A stretch of 37,307 bases of DNA from contig JAEWXC010000101.1 in NCBI GenBank assembly GCA_023396115.1, positions 1 through 37,307 of the forward strand, given 5' to 3'. Below, one piece after another: positions 1 through 6,791 of this stretch; position 1 is the first letter of the stretch; every line of letters starts with the position of its first letter. The DNA comes from Actinomycetes bacterium (GTDB lineage Bacteria; Actinomycetota; Actinomycetes; Propionibacteriales; Nocardioidaceae). A model generated the notes under the pieces. The model was not told where the DNA came from and searched no databases. It saw only the letters and a program-made list of their open reading frames with translations. The position numbers and the translations under genes are program-made.

Positions 1-29
1 CCTGAGACCCCCCGCCCCCGGAGGCAGCA

Positions 30-506
30 GTGAGCGTCCTGGAAGTCGTCGTCGCCCTGGTCATGCTGGTCGGCCTGCTCGGCGTCATCGTCCCGGTGCT
101 GCCGGGCGTGCTGCTGGTCGCCGGCGCCCTGGTGGTGTGGGCCTGGCAGACCGGTGGCCCCGAGGCGTGGACCGTGTGCGCGGCCGGGCTGGTCTTCCTG
201 GCCGCCGGCCAGGTGGTGAAGTACGCGGTGCCGGGGCGACGGCTCAAGCTCGCCGGCATCCCCGCCAGCACCCTGGCCTGGGGTGGCGTGGGCGCGGTGG
301 CGGGCTTCTTCGTCATCCCGGTGGTCGGTCTGCTGGTCGGCTTCGTGGGCGGCGTCTACCTGGCCGAACGGCAGCGGGTGGGTGCGGAGCAGGCGTGGCC
401 GGCCACCGTGCACGCGCTCAAGGCTGCGGGCTGGAGCATCCTCATCGAGCTGGTCGCGACCTGCCTGGCGATCGGCGCCTGGGTGCTCGGGGTCGTGCTC
501 ACCTGA
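30..506 (+). CDS. DUF456 family membrane protein
   Basis: A 158-residue hydrophobic protein of the DUF456 type, a family of small inner-membrane proteins with no assigned biochemical role. The sequence shows about four membrane segments: residues 4-40 form a long hairpin with an LPGVLL turn, followed by roughly 47-65, 80-110 (Gly-rich GVGAVAGFFVIP) and a C-terminal segment 135-157. A short basic loop (PGRRLK) lies between the second and third segments. The start is GTG with a GGAGG ribosome site 5 bases upstream. It converges on the TetR gene, and a weak GACCGG/CCGGTC inverted repeat at 527-548 may separate the two. Family assignment is fairly secure; function is unknown. Confidence 0.8.
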   Translation: MSVLEVVVALVMLVGLLGVIVPVLPGVLLVAGALVVWAWQTGGPEAWTVCAAGLVFLAAGQVVKYAVPGRRLKLAGIPASTLAWGGVGAVAGFFVIPVVGLLVGFVGGVYLAERQRVGAEQAWPATVHALKAAGWSILIELVATCLAIGAWVLGVVLT

Positions 507-546
507 GGGTGGTGCAGCGGGCGGTGGACCGGGTGGGCCCTTCCGG

Positions 547-1182
547 TCAGGACAGCCGGGCCCGCAGGTACGCGGTGACCAGCACCCGCAGCTCGGCGAC
601 CACCGCGGCCCGTGCGGCCGGGTCCGGCGGGCAGTGCACCAGCGTGTGCCGGACGGTCTCCAGGCACAGGTCCACGGCCGTGCGCACCGCTGGCCCGTCC
701 TCGACACCGGCCCGCACCAGCGCCGCGGCGAAGATGTCGGTGAGGATCCCGCGCACCGCGTGCGCCGGGGAGTCGAGCCGTTCGGGGCCACGCTCCTCGG
801 TCAGCCGGTAGTAGCCGGGGTGGGCCAGCTCGTCCTCGTTGGCCCGTTCGACCAGGAGGGCCACGGTCGCGTCGATGTCGTCGAGGCTGGCCACGGAGGC
901 GACCATCTCGGTGAACCGGTCCTCGACGTCCTCCAGGTACTGCGAGGCGAGCGCGTTGGCGATCTCCTCCTTGTCGGCGAAGAACCGGTACAACCCACCG
1001 ACCGAGACGCCCGCGCGCCGGGCGATGGAGGTGGTGCTGGCCCCGTTGAGGCCGAGTTCACCGATCTCGGAGTCGGCGGCGGCCAGGATCCGGGCCACGG
1101 TCTCCCGCGAGCGCGACTGCTGCGGCTGGCGCGACCGGGCCCGCCCCGTCGCGTCCTGTCCCGCCGCCGCACCCTCGCTCAT
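547..1182 (-). CDS. TetR/AcrR family transcriptional regulator
   Basis: A 211-residue one-component repressor of the TetR type. The N-terminal DNA-binding domain is clear at residues 20-75. It contains the helix-turn-helix around TTSIARRAGVSVGGLYRFF, followed by the usual DKEEIANAL helix. The C-terminal ligand-binding half (80-211) is all-helical and not diagnostic of a ligand. The 25-residue N-terminus before the HTH is Arg- and Gln-rich. The start is ATG. The gene stands between a convergent DUF456 gene and the SGNH hydrolase gene that reads the same way, and neither neighbour points to a specific target. Regulation of itself or of the DUF456 gene is possible but not shown. Confidence 0.88.
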   Translation of the reverse strand: MSEGAAAGQDATGRARSRQPQQSRSRETVARILAAADSEIGELGLNGASTTSIARRAGVSVGGLYRFFADKEEIANALASQYLEDVEDRFTEMVASVASLDDIDATVALLVERANEDELAHPGYYRLTEERGPERLDSPAHAVRGILTDIFAAALVRAGVEDGPAVRTAVDLCLETVRHTLVHCPPDPAARAAVVAELRVLVTAYLRARLS

Positions 1183-1203
1183 GGGCCAGACACTGCCACA
1201 GCG

Positions 1204-1245
1204 CCCGGCCGCCGACCGGCTCGGGGGTGCTGGTCGGCGGCCGGG
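1204..1245 (-). terminator. Hairpin terminator after the SGNH hydrolase gene
   Basis: A 14-bp perfect stem (1204-1217 with 1232-1245) around a 14-base loop lies about 40 bases past the stop codon of the SGNH hydrolase gene on the minus strand. There is no T-run, as is common for actinobacterial intrinsic terminators. Confidence 0.5.
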
Positions 1246-1285
1246 GCCGGCAGGGGGCCGGGGCGGGACACGGTCGGGCAGGGGT

Positions 1286-2662
1286 TCAGCGCACCACGAT
1301 GGCGCCGTTCTCCCGGCTGCAGGTGAACCGTCCCCCGGTGCGGGTCCAGGCCGCGCTCAGGCACTGCCCCAGCGCGGCGTGCCCGGCCACGTTGGGGTGC
1401 CAAGACTCCTGGCAGGTCTGGTACCAGGACTTGCAGGTGTCGGTGATCCGCTTCAGGTCGAGCTTGTCGTAGCCGTTGATGCTGGTGACCGGCACCCCGC
1501 TGGGTCCGTCCATGGTGCGCAGCGGGGTGGCCATCGCGTTGCCGGGACTGCCGGGCTGTTCGCACAGCCGCGCCCCGTTGAAGGCGTTCTGCACGTTCAC
1601 GTAGGCCAGGTCGGCACCGGGGCGCTCCGCGGACAGGGTGGTGGCGACCCCGGAGACGAGGTTGCCCAGCCCCTGGGAGAACCGGTGGGCGGGCCCCAGC
1701 GAGGCCACGTGCGCGGGGCAGCCCGCGGCGTAGCGTTCCCGGACCAGGTCGCGGAACTTGTCGCGGGTGTCGTCGCGACCGTCCTCCTTGCGGTACTGCT
1801 CGGCGAAGGTCTGGGGCAGCGGGTTCGTGTAGTCCTGCAGCACCACCCGGTGCTGTCCGTCGGCGTCGATCTCGGCGAGCGTGTCGAGGATGGCGCGCAC
1901 CGCCTGGGTGCTCTCGGCGGTGGCGGCGGCGAACTGGTCGGCAGTGCCCAGGTCGGCGTCCGAGCAGGGGTTCTCGTTGAGCGAGGTGCCGGTGACCCAG
2001 TTCATGATGTGGATCCACACCTCCCACCAGCCGGTGAATCCGTCGCCGACGAAGCGTCCCGCACACTCCGCGGCCACCTCACCGAAGGTGAAGGAGGAGT
2101 TGTTGGAGCCGATGCCCACCAGCACCAGGTCAATGTCCCCGGTCCGGGCGACCTCACGCAGCTGGGAGAGCTGGGAGGCGACGTTGCGCCCGCCCGGCCG
2201 GGCGGCGGAGGCCCCGGCGATGTCGCGCGGCTGCCCGCCGGAGCAGGCGATGTTGACCCGCCGGCTGATCCCGGGCAGGTCGGCGACCATCAGCGAGGCT
2301 CGCGGCGAGCGGTGGCAGAAGTACGGGTTGGAGTTCGGCGAGTCCCACCCGGGGAACCCCTGGGCGACGCCGTTGACGTCAGTGACGGCCTGGTAGTCCC
2401 CCAGCCCCTCCCCGCTGATGAAGCTGTCCCCCATCGCCACGGCGGTGCGCGGCAGGCTGCGCACCGGAGCGAGTACCGGTTCCAGCACGGGGTCCAGGAC
2501 CGGCTCGAGTACCGGCAGGGTCTGACGTTGCTGTCCTCCGACGCGCTCGGTCGCCCCGGCCGGAGAGGCCAGGACAGGCACGAGCGCGGCACACAGGACC
2601 GCGGTGGCGGCCGTGGCCGCGAGGACGAGGGGCGCGCGACGCGCGTCCGGACGACGAAGCAT
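1286..2662 (-). CDS. Secreted SGNH/GDSL hydrolase (lipase/esterase-like)
   Basis: A 458-residue exported serine hydrolase. Residues 1-38 form a signal peptide with an RR-containing n-region, an Ala/Leu/Val core and an Ala-rich cleavage region. A Pro-Val-Leu linker (50-67) repeats VLEP/VLDP four times. Block I is GDSFISGEG at 78-86 with the likely nucleophile Ser80. A GSNNSSF segment corresponds to block III, and WHPNVAGH near residue 421 supplies the block V histidine. Cysteines in the mature part suggest disulfides. Family members are secreted esterases or lipases; the substrate here cannot be read from sequence. The start chosen (ATG 2662) has GGGAGG 5 bases upstream, and a longer reading would place charged residues before the signal peptide. 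A CRP/GlxR-type palindrome lies 56 bp upstream. Confidence 0.88.
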   Translation of the reverse strand: MLRRPDARRAPLVLAATAATAVLCAALVPVLASPAGATERVGGQQRQTLPVLEPVLDPVLEPVLAPVRSLPRTAVAMGDSFISGEGLGDYQAVTDVNGVAQGFPGWDSPNSNPYFCHRSPRASLMVADLPGISRRVNIACSGGQPRDIAGASAARPGGRNVASQLSQLREVARTGDIDLVLVGIGSNNSSFTFGEVAAECAGRFVGDGFTGWWEVWIHIMNWVTGTSLNENPCSDADLGTADQFAAATAESTQAVRAILDTLAEIDADGQHRVVLQDYTNPLPQTFAEQYRKEDGRDDTRDKFRDLVRERYAAGCPAHVASLGPAHRFSQGLGNLVSGVATTLSAERPGADLAYVNVQNAFNGARLCEQPGSPGNAMATPLRTMDGPSGVPVTSINGYDKLDLKRITDTCKSWYQTCQESWHPNVAGHAALGQCLSAAWTRTGGRFTCSRENGAIVVR

Positions 2663-2717
2663 GGGGACCTCCCGAGAGTGCGAGTGCCCGCTCGAACGCG
2701 AACGCTCTCTCGCATCC

Positions 2718-2733
2718 TGTGACACGCGTCACA
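2718..2733. promoter_or_regulatory. CRP/GlxR-type operator palindrome
   Basis: The site TGTGA-N6-TCACA is an exact match to the consensus of cAMP-responsive CRP-family regulators, including GlxR/Crp of actinobacteria. It sits 56-71 bp before the start of the secreted SGNH hydrolase gene, where it could control that promoter. Sequence match only; a 10-base fixed motif can occur by chance. Confidence 0.5.
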
Positions 2734-2788
2734 CCCTCGTCAAGGGTCCCCAGCGGGAGTCCTCTCCTCGGTGCCCCGGCGGGTGGCC

Positions 2789-3325
2789 TCAGGCGGCCCC
2801 CAGCCACGACGTCCAGGCGCGGCGGCCCGGCACCCAGTCGGTCACCGGGTGCGACCCGTCGGCCTCGTCGCGCATCTTGAGGCTGACCCGGACCTCCTCC
2901 GGGGTCCGCAGGCAGGTGCGCGGCAGCTTCACCTTCACGGTGTCGGCGGCCGGGTCCAGCTCCACGGTGAACGCGCAGACGCGGGGGTCACCGACGCGCT
3001 TCCACGCCCGGACCTTGGTGAGCTGGTAGTCGGTGCCGCGCCCCAGGCCCAGGTCGACGACGAACTCCGGGCCGCTGCGCTCGGGCTCGGTGTCCAGGTA
3101 GATCGAGGCCCCCGCGGCGTTGCGCCGCTTCAGGTTGGTGTGCTTGGTGCGGACGACGACACGGTGCTGGCCGTGCCGCACCTTCATCCGGAGCACGTCG
3201 GTGAGGCTGGCGGTGGCGTCGGCTCCGTCCTTCACCACCGCGGTGGCCGCGCTGGCGCTGCCGGCGGTGCCGATCACGCCGGTCGCCACCAGGCCGAGGG
3301 CGAGCAGGGTCGAGATGGTGCGCAT
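2789..3325 (-). CDS. Small secreted protein of unknown function
   Basis: A 178-residue protein with a clear signal peptide (MRTISTLLALGLVATGVIGTAGSASA, cleavage after residue 26 at ASA-A). The mature part is rich in charged residues and beta-type segments: VKDGADATASLTDVLRMKV, then an HRVVVRTKHTNL strand. It carries two cysteines (CAF and TCLR) that may form a disulfide. I do not recognise a named family. Layout resembles small exported actinobacterial beta-sandwich proteins. ATG with a GGAGGAG ribosome site fixes the start. It reads in the same direction as the lipoprotein gene upstream and the SGNH hydrolase downstream, so three consecutive genes encode exported products, but spacing (105 and 126 bp) argues for separate promoters. 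Confidence 0.75.
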   Translation of the reverse strand: MRTISTLLALGLVATGVIGTAGSASAATAVVKDGADATASLTDVLRMKVRHGQHRVVVRTKHTNLKRRNAAGASIYLDTEPERSGPEFVVDLGLGRGTDYQLTKVRAWKRVGDPRVCAFTVELDPAADTVKVKLPRTCLRTPEEVRVSLKMRDEADGSHPVTDWVPGRRAWTSWLGAA

Positions 3326-3429
3326 GTTGTCTCCTCCGAGTAGGAACTCCTTGCCCGTCCATGATGCGCGGCGTGTGGGAACGGTTGCCCCGCGCCCCCA
3401 CCCCGGCAGCTGGGACCGCCCGGGGGCGG

Positions 3430-4314
3430 TCACCGCGCCGGGACCTCGGTGAAGGTCCGGGCCCCGTCGGTGGAGACGTGGAGCCGCTCGTCGGAGGTGG
3501 TGACCCAGACCAGGGGCCGCGCGCCGGGCCGGGCCCCCAGCGTCGCGATCCCCGAGCGTCCCTCGGGGTCCGGGGGCAGGGCGGGGCGGAACCGCACGGG
3601 TGCCGGCTCGAGCCGCGTGCCCAGCAGCAGGCCCCGCGGACGTGAGGAGAGCCGGCGCCTCCGGTCGCCGCTCCAGGTGTTGACCAGGCTGAGCAGCCGG
3701 CCGCCGTCCAGCAGCACCGCGCCGGAGACGTACGGCATCTCCCCGCCGGGGTGGTGCACGTCGTCGACCTGCCAGGTGCGGCCGTCGTCGGTGCTGGTCG
3801 CGACCTTCTCGAACGGCAGCAGGGTCGCGCCGTCGCCGCCGGCGAGCACGACCCGGGTGCCGGGCACCAGGGAGGGCACCGGGTGCTGCAGCAGGTCGCG
3901 CACCCGGGCGTCCTCGACCCGGGGACGGTGCGGGAGGGGCGCGACCACGCGGTCCAGGGTCCGTGCAGGGTTCCGGCGGTACCAGACCGAGGCGAACCCG
4001 TCGGCGCTCACCGCGAGCACGTCGCGGGGTCGCGGGCATCCGGGCTCGGCGCACCGCCACCAGGCCGCCACGACCAGGGAGCCGCGTCGCCGTTCGACCC
4101 GCGCCTCGACGAGCCGGGCGCGCGGGTCGCCCACCACCCGGGCCAACCGGGAGGCCTCCTCCAGCCGGTCGGGGCCGGGCTGCGGGCCCGCGGTGTGCGG
4201 CGCCGGGACGGGCACGTCGACCACCTCCGGGCGCGACTCCTGGCCGCAGCCACCCAGGCAGGTGAGGCCGAGGAGCAGGGTGCCGAGCAGTGCCGCAGGC
4301 ATCAGGGTCCGCAT
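3430..4314 (-). CDS. Lipoprotein with sialidase-type Asp-box repeats
   Basis: A 294-residue predicted lipoprotein. The N-terminus has a hydrophobic core and an LGGC lipobox (Cys at about residue 22). The mature protein contains two Asp-box-like motifs, STDDGRTW and STDGARTF, typical of BNR/sialidase-type beta-propeller blades. The likely fold is a beta-propeller on the outer face of the membrane. No catalytic role is evident, and many such proteins are binding or photosystem-stability-type propellers. The start is ATG 4314; a second ATG four codons later is possible, and no good ribosome site is visible. A 17-bp hairpin lies 50-85 bp upstream. Before the island inserted, this gene was the immediate downstream neighbour of sigA in the same orientation. 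Confidence 0.78.
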   Translation of the reverse strand: MRTLMPAALLGTLLLGLTCLGGCGQESRPEVVDVPVPAPHTAGPQPGPDRLEEASRLARVVGDPRARLVEARVERRRGSLVVAAWWRCAEPGCPRPRDVLAVSADGFASVWYRRNPARTLDRVVAPLPHRPRVEDARVRDLLQHPVPSLVPGTRVVLAGGDGATLLPFEKVATSTDDGRTWQVDDVHHPGGEMPYVSGAVLLDGGRLLSLVNTWSGDRRRRLSSRPRGLLLGTRLEPAPVRFRPALPPDPEGRSGIATLGARPGARPLVWVTTSDERLHVSTDGARTFTEVPAR

Positions 4315-4363
4315 GCCCGGGGGACGCAGCGCGGCACCCCGGGGTTGCAGCGGCTCGGAAACG

Positions 4364-4399
4364 CCGCACGGGCGGAGCCGGTCGGCTCCGCCCGTGCGG
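4364..4399 (-). terminator. Orphaned original sigA terminator
   Basis: A perfect 17-bp GC-rich inverted repeat (4364-4380 with 4383-4399; about 15 bp with a 4-base loop when folded) is followed on the minus strand by GTTTCC. It lies 18 bp from the left att copy, which carries the duplicated end of sigA. In the uninterrupted chromosome it would sit just after the sigA stop codon. The island now separates it from sigA by about 8 kb. The hairpin is seen directly; its former role is inferred. Confidence 0.72.
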
Positions 4400-4416
4400 G
4401 GTGTGGTGCGTGTGCG

Positions 4417-4438
4417 CGTCAGTCGAGGTAGTCGCGCA
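4417..4438. repeat. Left attachment site core (copy of the sigA 3' end)
   Basis: The 22 bp are identical to 12442-12463. On the minus strand they read through the last sigA codons (RDYLD, then TGA). At this end the core is flanked by a perfect inverted pair, TGCGCG at 4413-4418 and CGCGCA at 4433-4438 with 14 bp between, which resembles the paired core-binding sites of tyrosine recombinases. Confidence 0.85.
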
Positions 4439-4451
4439 CTCTCCCGGCCTG

Positions 4452-4523
4452 AACGCTGTGCGTTCACACGGAACAAACGTGCAGGTCAGGAGCACTGTGC
4501 GGCGCAATACCTTGGACTAGCAA
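4452..4523. repeat. Left-end arm-type sites shared with the right end
   Basis: AACGCTGTGC (4452-4461) and TGGACTAGCAA (4513-4523) each recur in the same orientation at the right end of the island (12360-12369 and 12351-12361). After excision both pairs would flank the joined attP core, as arm-type binding sites of integrase or excisionase do. The repeats are seen; the binding role is inferred. Confidence 0.55.
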
Positions 4524-4588
4524 GTCGGCCACCGACCCGAGTGTCGGAAGCCGAAGGTACCAATGCGCAACGCCCAACAGGAGGAACC

Positions 4589-4780
4589 ATGAGCACCATC
4601 ACCGCAGTCAAGACCGAACTCCCAGAGTTCATCACCATCGCCCGGGCCGCTGAGGCTCTGGACACCACGCCGTGGAAGGTCGTCGAGCTGGTCGAGCGCG
4701 GCGAGATTCAGGCCATCCGTCACGACCGGCGCGTTCTGTGCCGCGTGTACGACGTCGAGCAGTTGGGCGGTGTCCTGTGA
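4589..4780 (+). CDS. Excisionase (MerR-like HTH, Xis)
   Basis: A 63-residue DNA-binding protein of the excisionase/HTH_17 type. The core is ITIARAAEALDTTPWKVVEL followed by VERGEIQAIRHDRRVLCRVYDVEQLG, the usual helix-turn-helix plus wing in which the GEI.AIR element precedes a short strand. Such proteins bend attachment-site DNA and bias the integrase toward excision. ATG with a strong AGGAGGA ribosome site 3 bases before it sets the start. It is the first gene inside the left end and reads opposite to the main operon, with the downstream gene overlapping its stop (GTGA). Repeats shared by both island ends lie 66-137 bp upstream. Confidence 0.85.
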   Translation: MSTITAVKTELPEFITIARAAEALDTTPWKVVELVERGEIQAIRHDRRVLCRVYDVEQLGGVL

Positions 4781-5178
4781 GCGCGGCTGCTGGCACCTCC
4801 TGGGTCGCTGGTCCCGAGTCGACCGCGTGCCCCGACTGGTGCGTCGACTGTACGGGCGTGGTCGATGAGGGCGGCCCAGATGAGTACATCGAGCACGGTG
4901 TCAACTTCACACTCCCCGGGCACTGGCGCGATGACTCCGGCGTGACCGGCCCGGCCGCGATTCGCGTGGCCGAGATGTACTCGGCCAACGGGGTGACCCG
5001 GGAGCGGGCCATCGAGCTACGCGAGGTGTGGGACCTCGAAATGGATTTCCTGTCCGCCGAGCAGGCGCGCGAGTTGGCAGACGCGCTGACGAGGGCGGCG
5101 GACATCCTCGATGCGGCGGGCGGGCGCGAGTCCACCGACCTCGCGCGACTGAGGGCCCACGGACTAGAGACTCGGTGA
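4777..5178 (+). CDS. DUF6907-like small protein downstream of xis
   Basis: A 133-residue acidic protein starting at GTG, whose last base pairs overlap the xis stop (GTGA), so the two are probably translated together. Near residues 16-23 it has a CPDWC..C cluster. A glycine-rich middle follows, then a C-terminal helical part (FLSAEQARELADALTRAADIL). The CPDWC cluster with the terminal LS..EA.ELA.AL..AA helix resembles the DUF6907 proteins common in streptomycete genomes and elements, from memory and not by search. Function is unknown. A strong bidirectional hairpin follows 20 bp after the stop. Because it is co-transcribed with xis, a role in excision or regulation is conceivable but unsupported. 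Confidence 0.7.
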   Translation: MSAAAGTSWVAGPESTACPDWCVDCTGVVDEGGPDEYIEHGVNFTLPGHWRDDSGVTGPAAIRVAEMYSANGVTRERAIELREVWDLEMDFLSAEQARELADALTRAADILDAAGGRESTDLARLRAHGLETR

Positions 5179-5197
5179 ACCTCTGACCCCAGAACGC

Positions 5198-5232
5198 ACA
5201 ACAGCCCCCGGCGAGATGCCGGGGGCTGTTGT
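5198..5232. terminator. Bidirectional terminator between convergent island operons
   Basis: A perfect 15-bp stem (5198-5212 with 5218-5232) with loop GAGAT stands 20 bp after the stop of the xis operon on the plus strand and at the end of the long minus-strand operon. Confidence 0.75.
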
Positions 5233-5537
5233 GTTGTGCGGGCGACGTTGGCGCGGGAGAGGTTGCACTCAGCCTTGGCCTCGTCAATGGCGGCGTCGAA
5301 GTCGTCGGGGTCGTCTGCGCTGTCAGCAAGGGCATAGATGCCGGGAGTCTCGCCGGAGCCCTTCAGTTCGGCGCGAGTGGCGAACGCGCTGGGGGCTGGC
5401 ATCTCCAGGTCGGCGTCGGCTACTCCGACCTGCCGAATCTGCCCGGCGCGGCGCTGCGACTGCTCGGTGGTGAGTACCGTCCCCTCGGTCTGCCCCTTGC
5501 GGATCGCCTTGCCCAGCGCGTACTCAGCGCGGCGCAC
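5233..5537 (-). pseudogene. Last gene of the island operon, 3' end lost into the terminator
   Basis: The reading frame starts with GTG at 5537, ten bases after the previous stop. It encodes about 100 sensible residues: RRAEYALGKAIRKGQTEG, an acidic middle with PAPSAFATRAEL, then IYALADSADDPDDFDAAI, and finally AKAECNLSRANVAR. It then runs without a stop straight through the terminator stem and on to 4632, antisense to the xis operon. The sequence before the hairpin looks like a real protein; the rest is low-complexity antisense translation. The NLSRANV segment resembles a recognition helix that in related-looking proteins continues with basic residues, from memory. A 3' truncation by deletion is the simplest reading. 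The family is not recognised with certainty. Confidence 0.5.
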
Positions 5538-5547
5538 GACGTTGGGC

Positions 5548-5781
5548 TCAGATCGGCTCGTTGCCGTGGGCGGTGTCGACGGTGATGCCGTCGAGCTTGC
5601 GGGGACGGAACGGCACCTCGGGGCCAACCGCGACCAGGTGGGCCGGCTCCTCGTCGGGGTCCCGCTCGGGCTCGATCTGGTCCAGCTCGCGGGACATGCC
5701 GGCCAGCCGCTTGGTGAGCGCCGCAAGGTCGCGGGCTGCCGTCGCTGGATCATCGACCGCGACCGCGATGCGGTCGAGCAT
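5548..5781 (-). CDS. Small island protein with PFRPR-DG-AHG tail
   Basis: A 77-residue protein beginning MLDRIAVAVDD. The first half is a predicted helix (ATAARDLAALTKRLAGMSREL), followed by an acidic stretch with EPERDPDEEP. The C-terminus, PFRPRKLDG then VDTAHGNEPI, matches the C-terminus of the protein encoded at 6006-6245 (PFRPRMVDG then IDEAHGTPI). The shared tail suggests a common partner or a partial duplication. ATG start; 24 bp follow the previous gene and 10 bp precede the next. No family is recognised. The alternation of small overlapping genes is typical of phage or satellite operons. Confidence 0.65.
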   Translation of the reverse strand: MLDRIAVAVDDPATAARDLAALTKRLAGMSRELDQIEPERDPDEEPAHLVAVGPEVPFRPRKLDGITVDTAHGNEPI

Positions 5782-5805
5782 GGCGCCCGAACGACTGGAA
5801 CACTG

Positions 5806-6006
5806 CTACCTGCTCGGAGGCAGGGCACCTCGCAGGCGTCGGCGGGCGCGGATCGCCTCGATGGCATCGACGCCGTACAGGCCGAGATGGCGGTTGATCA
5901 CGCCCATGCGGTCATAGGAGGCCGAGCCGCCGGCAGCCAGAGCCTCGGCGAGCAGGTCGGCCATCTGCTGGTCCGTGAGTTGGCCGTGTCTGAGTCGGCG
6001 GCGCAT
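5806..6006 (-). CDS. Small unknown island protein
   Basis: A 66-residue basic protein, MRRRLRHGQLTDQQ followed by MADLLAEALAAGG and an Arg-rich end (EAIRARRRLRGALPPSR). The start ATG overlaps the stop of the gene before it (TGATG), so translation is probably coupled. The LTDQQMADLL segment suggests a short helical bundle. The basic C-terminus could contact nucleic acid or a phage protein. A longer upstream reading in the same frame only translates the neighbour out of frame. No family is recognised. Existence is supported by the exact overlap and by codon use like its neighbours. Confidence 0.6.
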   Translation of the reverse strand: MRRRLRHGQLTDQQMADLLAEALAAGGSASYDRMGVINRHLGLYGVDAIEAIRARRRLRGALPPSR

Positions 6007-6245
6007 CAGATCGGCGTCCCGTGCGCTTCGTCGATCGCCTTGCCGTCGACCATGCGCGGGCGAAAGGGGGTTCCTTTTGGTGGGGTGACATCGGAGATGG
6101 AGATCGACGCGTCCGGATGGGCGGCCTTCCACTGGGCCCAGGCGGCGAACCAGGCGCACTCCGGATGGCAGCCGCGGCCCTCCCAGTCCGAGCGGTGATA
6201 GACGAACAACTCAGCGGGCAGAGAGCCGCGGGTCCGGCGTCTCAA
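6006..6245 (-). CDS. Small unknown island protein, TTG start overlapping terS
   Basis: A 79-residue protein whose likely TTG start overlaps the terS stop (TTGA). It contains ELFVYHRSDWEGRGCHPECAWFAAWAQW, with a CHPEC pair and many aromatics, followed by SISISDVTPP and the tail PFRPRMVDG then IDEAHGTPI. The tail recurs in the product of 5548-5781, two genes on. An open frame continues upstream inside terS but translates to low-complexity Arg/Gly sequence, so the overlap start is preferred. No known family. Position immediately after the terminase small-subunit gene hints at a role linked to packaging, which is only inference. Confidence 0.6.
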   Translation of the reverse strand: MRRRTRGSLPAELFVYHRSDWEGRGCHPECAWFAAWAQWKAAHPDASISISDVTPPKGTPFRPRMVDGKAIDEAHGTPI

Positions 6246-6616
6246 GCGACGTTCCCGGAGTAGACGCCACGGATGCCGCGAGCCTGGGTCCGTGGCGTCG
6301 TCGTGTCCTCGCCGATCGGCACACGCAAGGCCGCCCAGAGTCGGGCCAGGGTGACGCGCTGCTGACGCAGTTCCGCCAGCGCCGGGTGTACGCGCACGCC
6401 TTGAGAGGTCGTGGACATGAGTCCGTCTGCGTCGAGCTGGGCCTGGAGGCCGTCGATACTGTCGGCGGTGCGGCACGCCTCGCGCAACAGCACGGCCTCG
6501 GGATCGGTGAGCTCGAAGTTGTCCATCACGTCGTTCCACAGCCGTTTTCCGGTGCTCTTGAGGCCGCGTGGACGCTTCTTCGGTGCGGTTTGAGGTGAGT
6601 GGTTCAGGTCTGTCAT
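6242..6616 (-). CDS. Phage terminase small subunit-like protein (P27/Terminase_4 type)
   Basis: A 124-residue protein resembling phage terminase small subunits of the P27 family, which recognise pac or cos DNA and recruit the large terminase. Visible hallmarks are a basic N-terminus (KKRPRGLKSTGKRLW), then FELTDPEAVLLREACRTAD, a helical linker with LDADGL, and SQGVRVHPALAELRQQRV leading to LARLWAALRVP. ATG 6616 with AGGAG six bases upstream fixes the start. No large subunit is encoded anywhere in the island. In known PICIs a satellite-encoded small terminase redirects the helper phage's packaging machinery; by analogy this gene may do the same. Family call by pattern, not by search. Confidence 0.75.
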   Translation of the reverse strand: MTDLNHSPQTAPKKRPRGLKSTGKRLWNDVMDNFELTDPEAVLLREACRTADSIDGLQAQLDADGLMSTTSQGVRVHPALAELRQQRVTLARLWAALRVPIGEDTTTPRTQARGIRGVYSGNVA

Positions 6617-6791
6617 CGCTGCTCCTGAGCGTGGGTTTCGGGGGTCTAGGGGGTGTTCAAGGGTCGTTCGTTTCGGCCCTGTGACACACAGAGCCCTGTG
6701 CCATGAGGTTGCTGCGCTCGGGGGCGAAGGGGGCCCCTCTGCCAGGGGTGGGACGCGGCTCGCACCAGCGCCCCACCCCGTCGAGCTGGCG

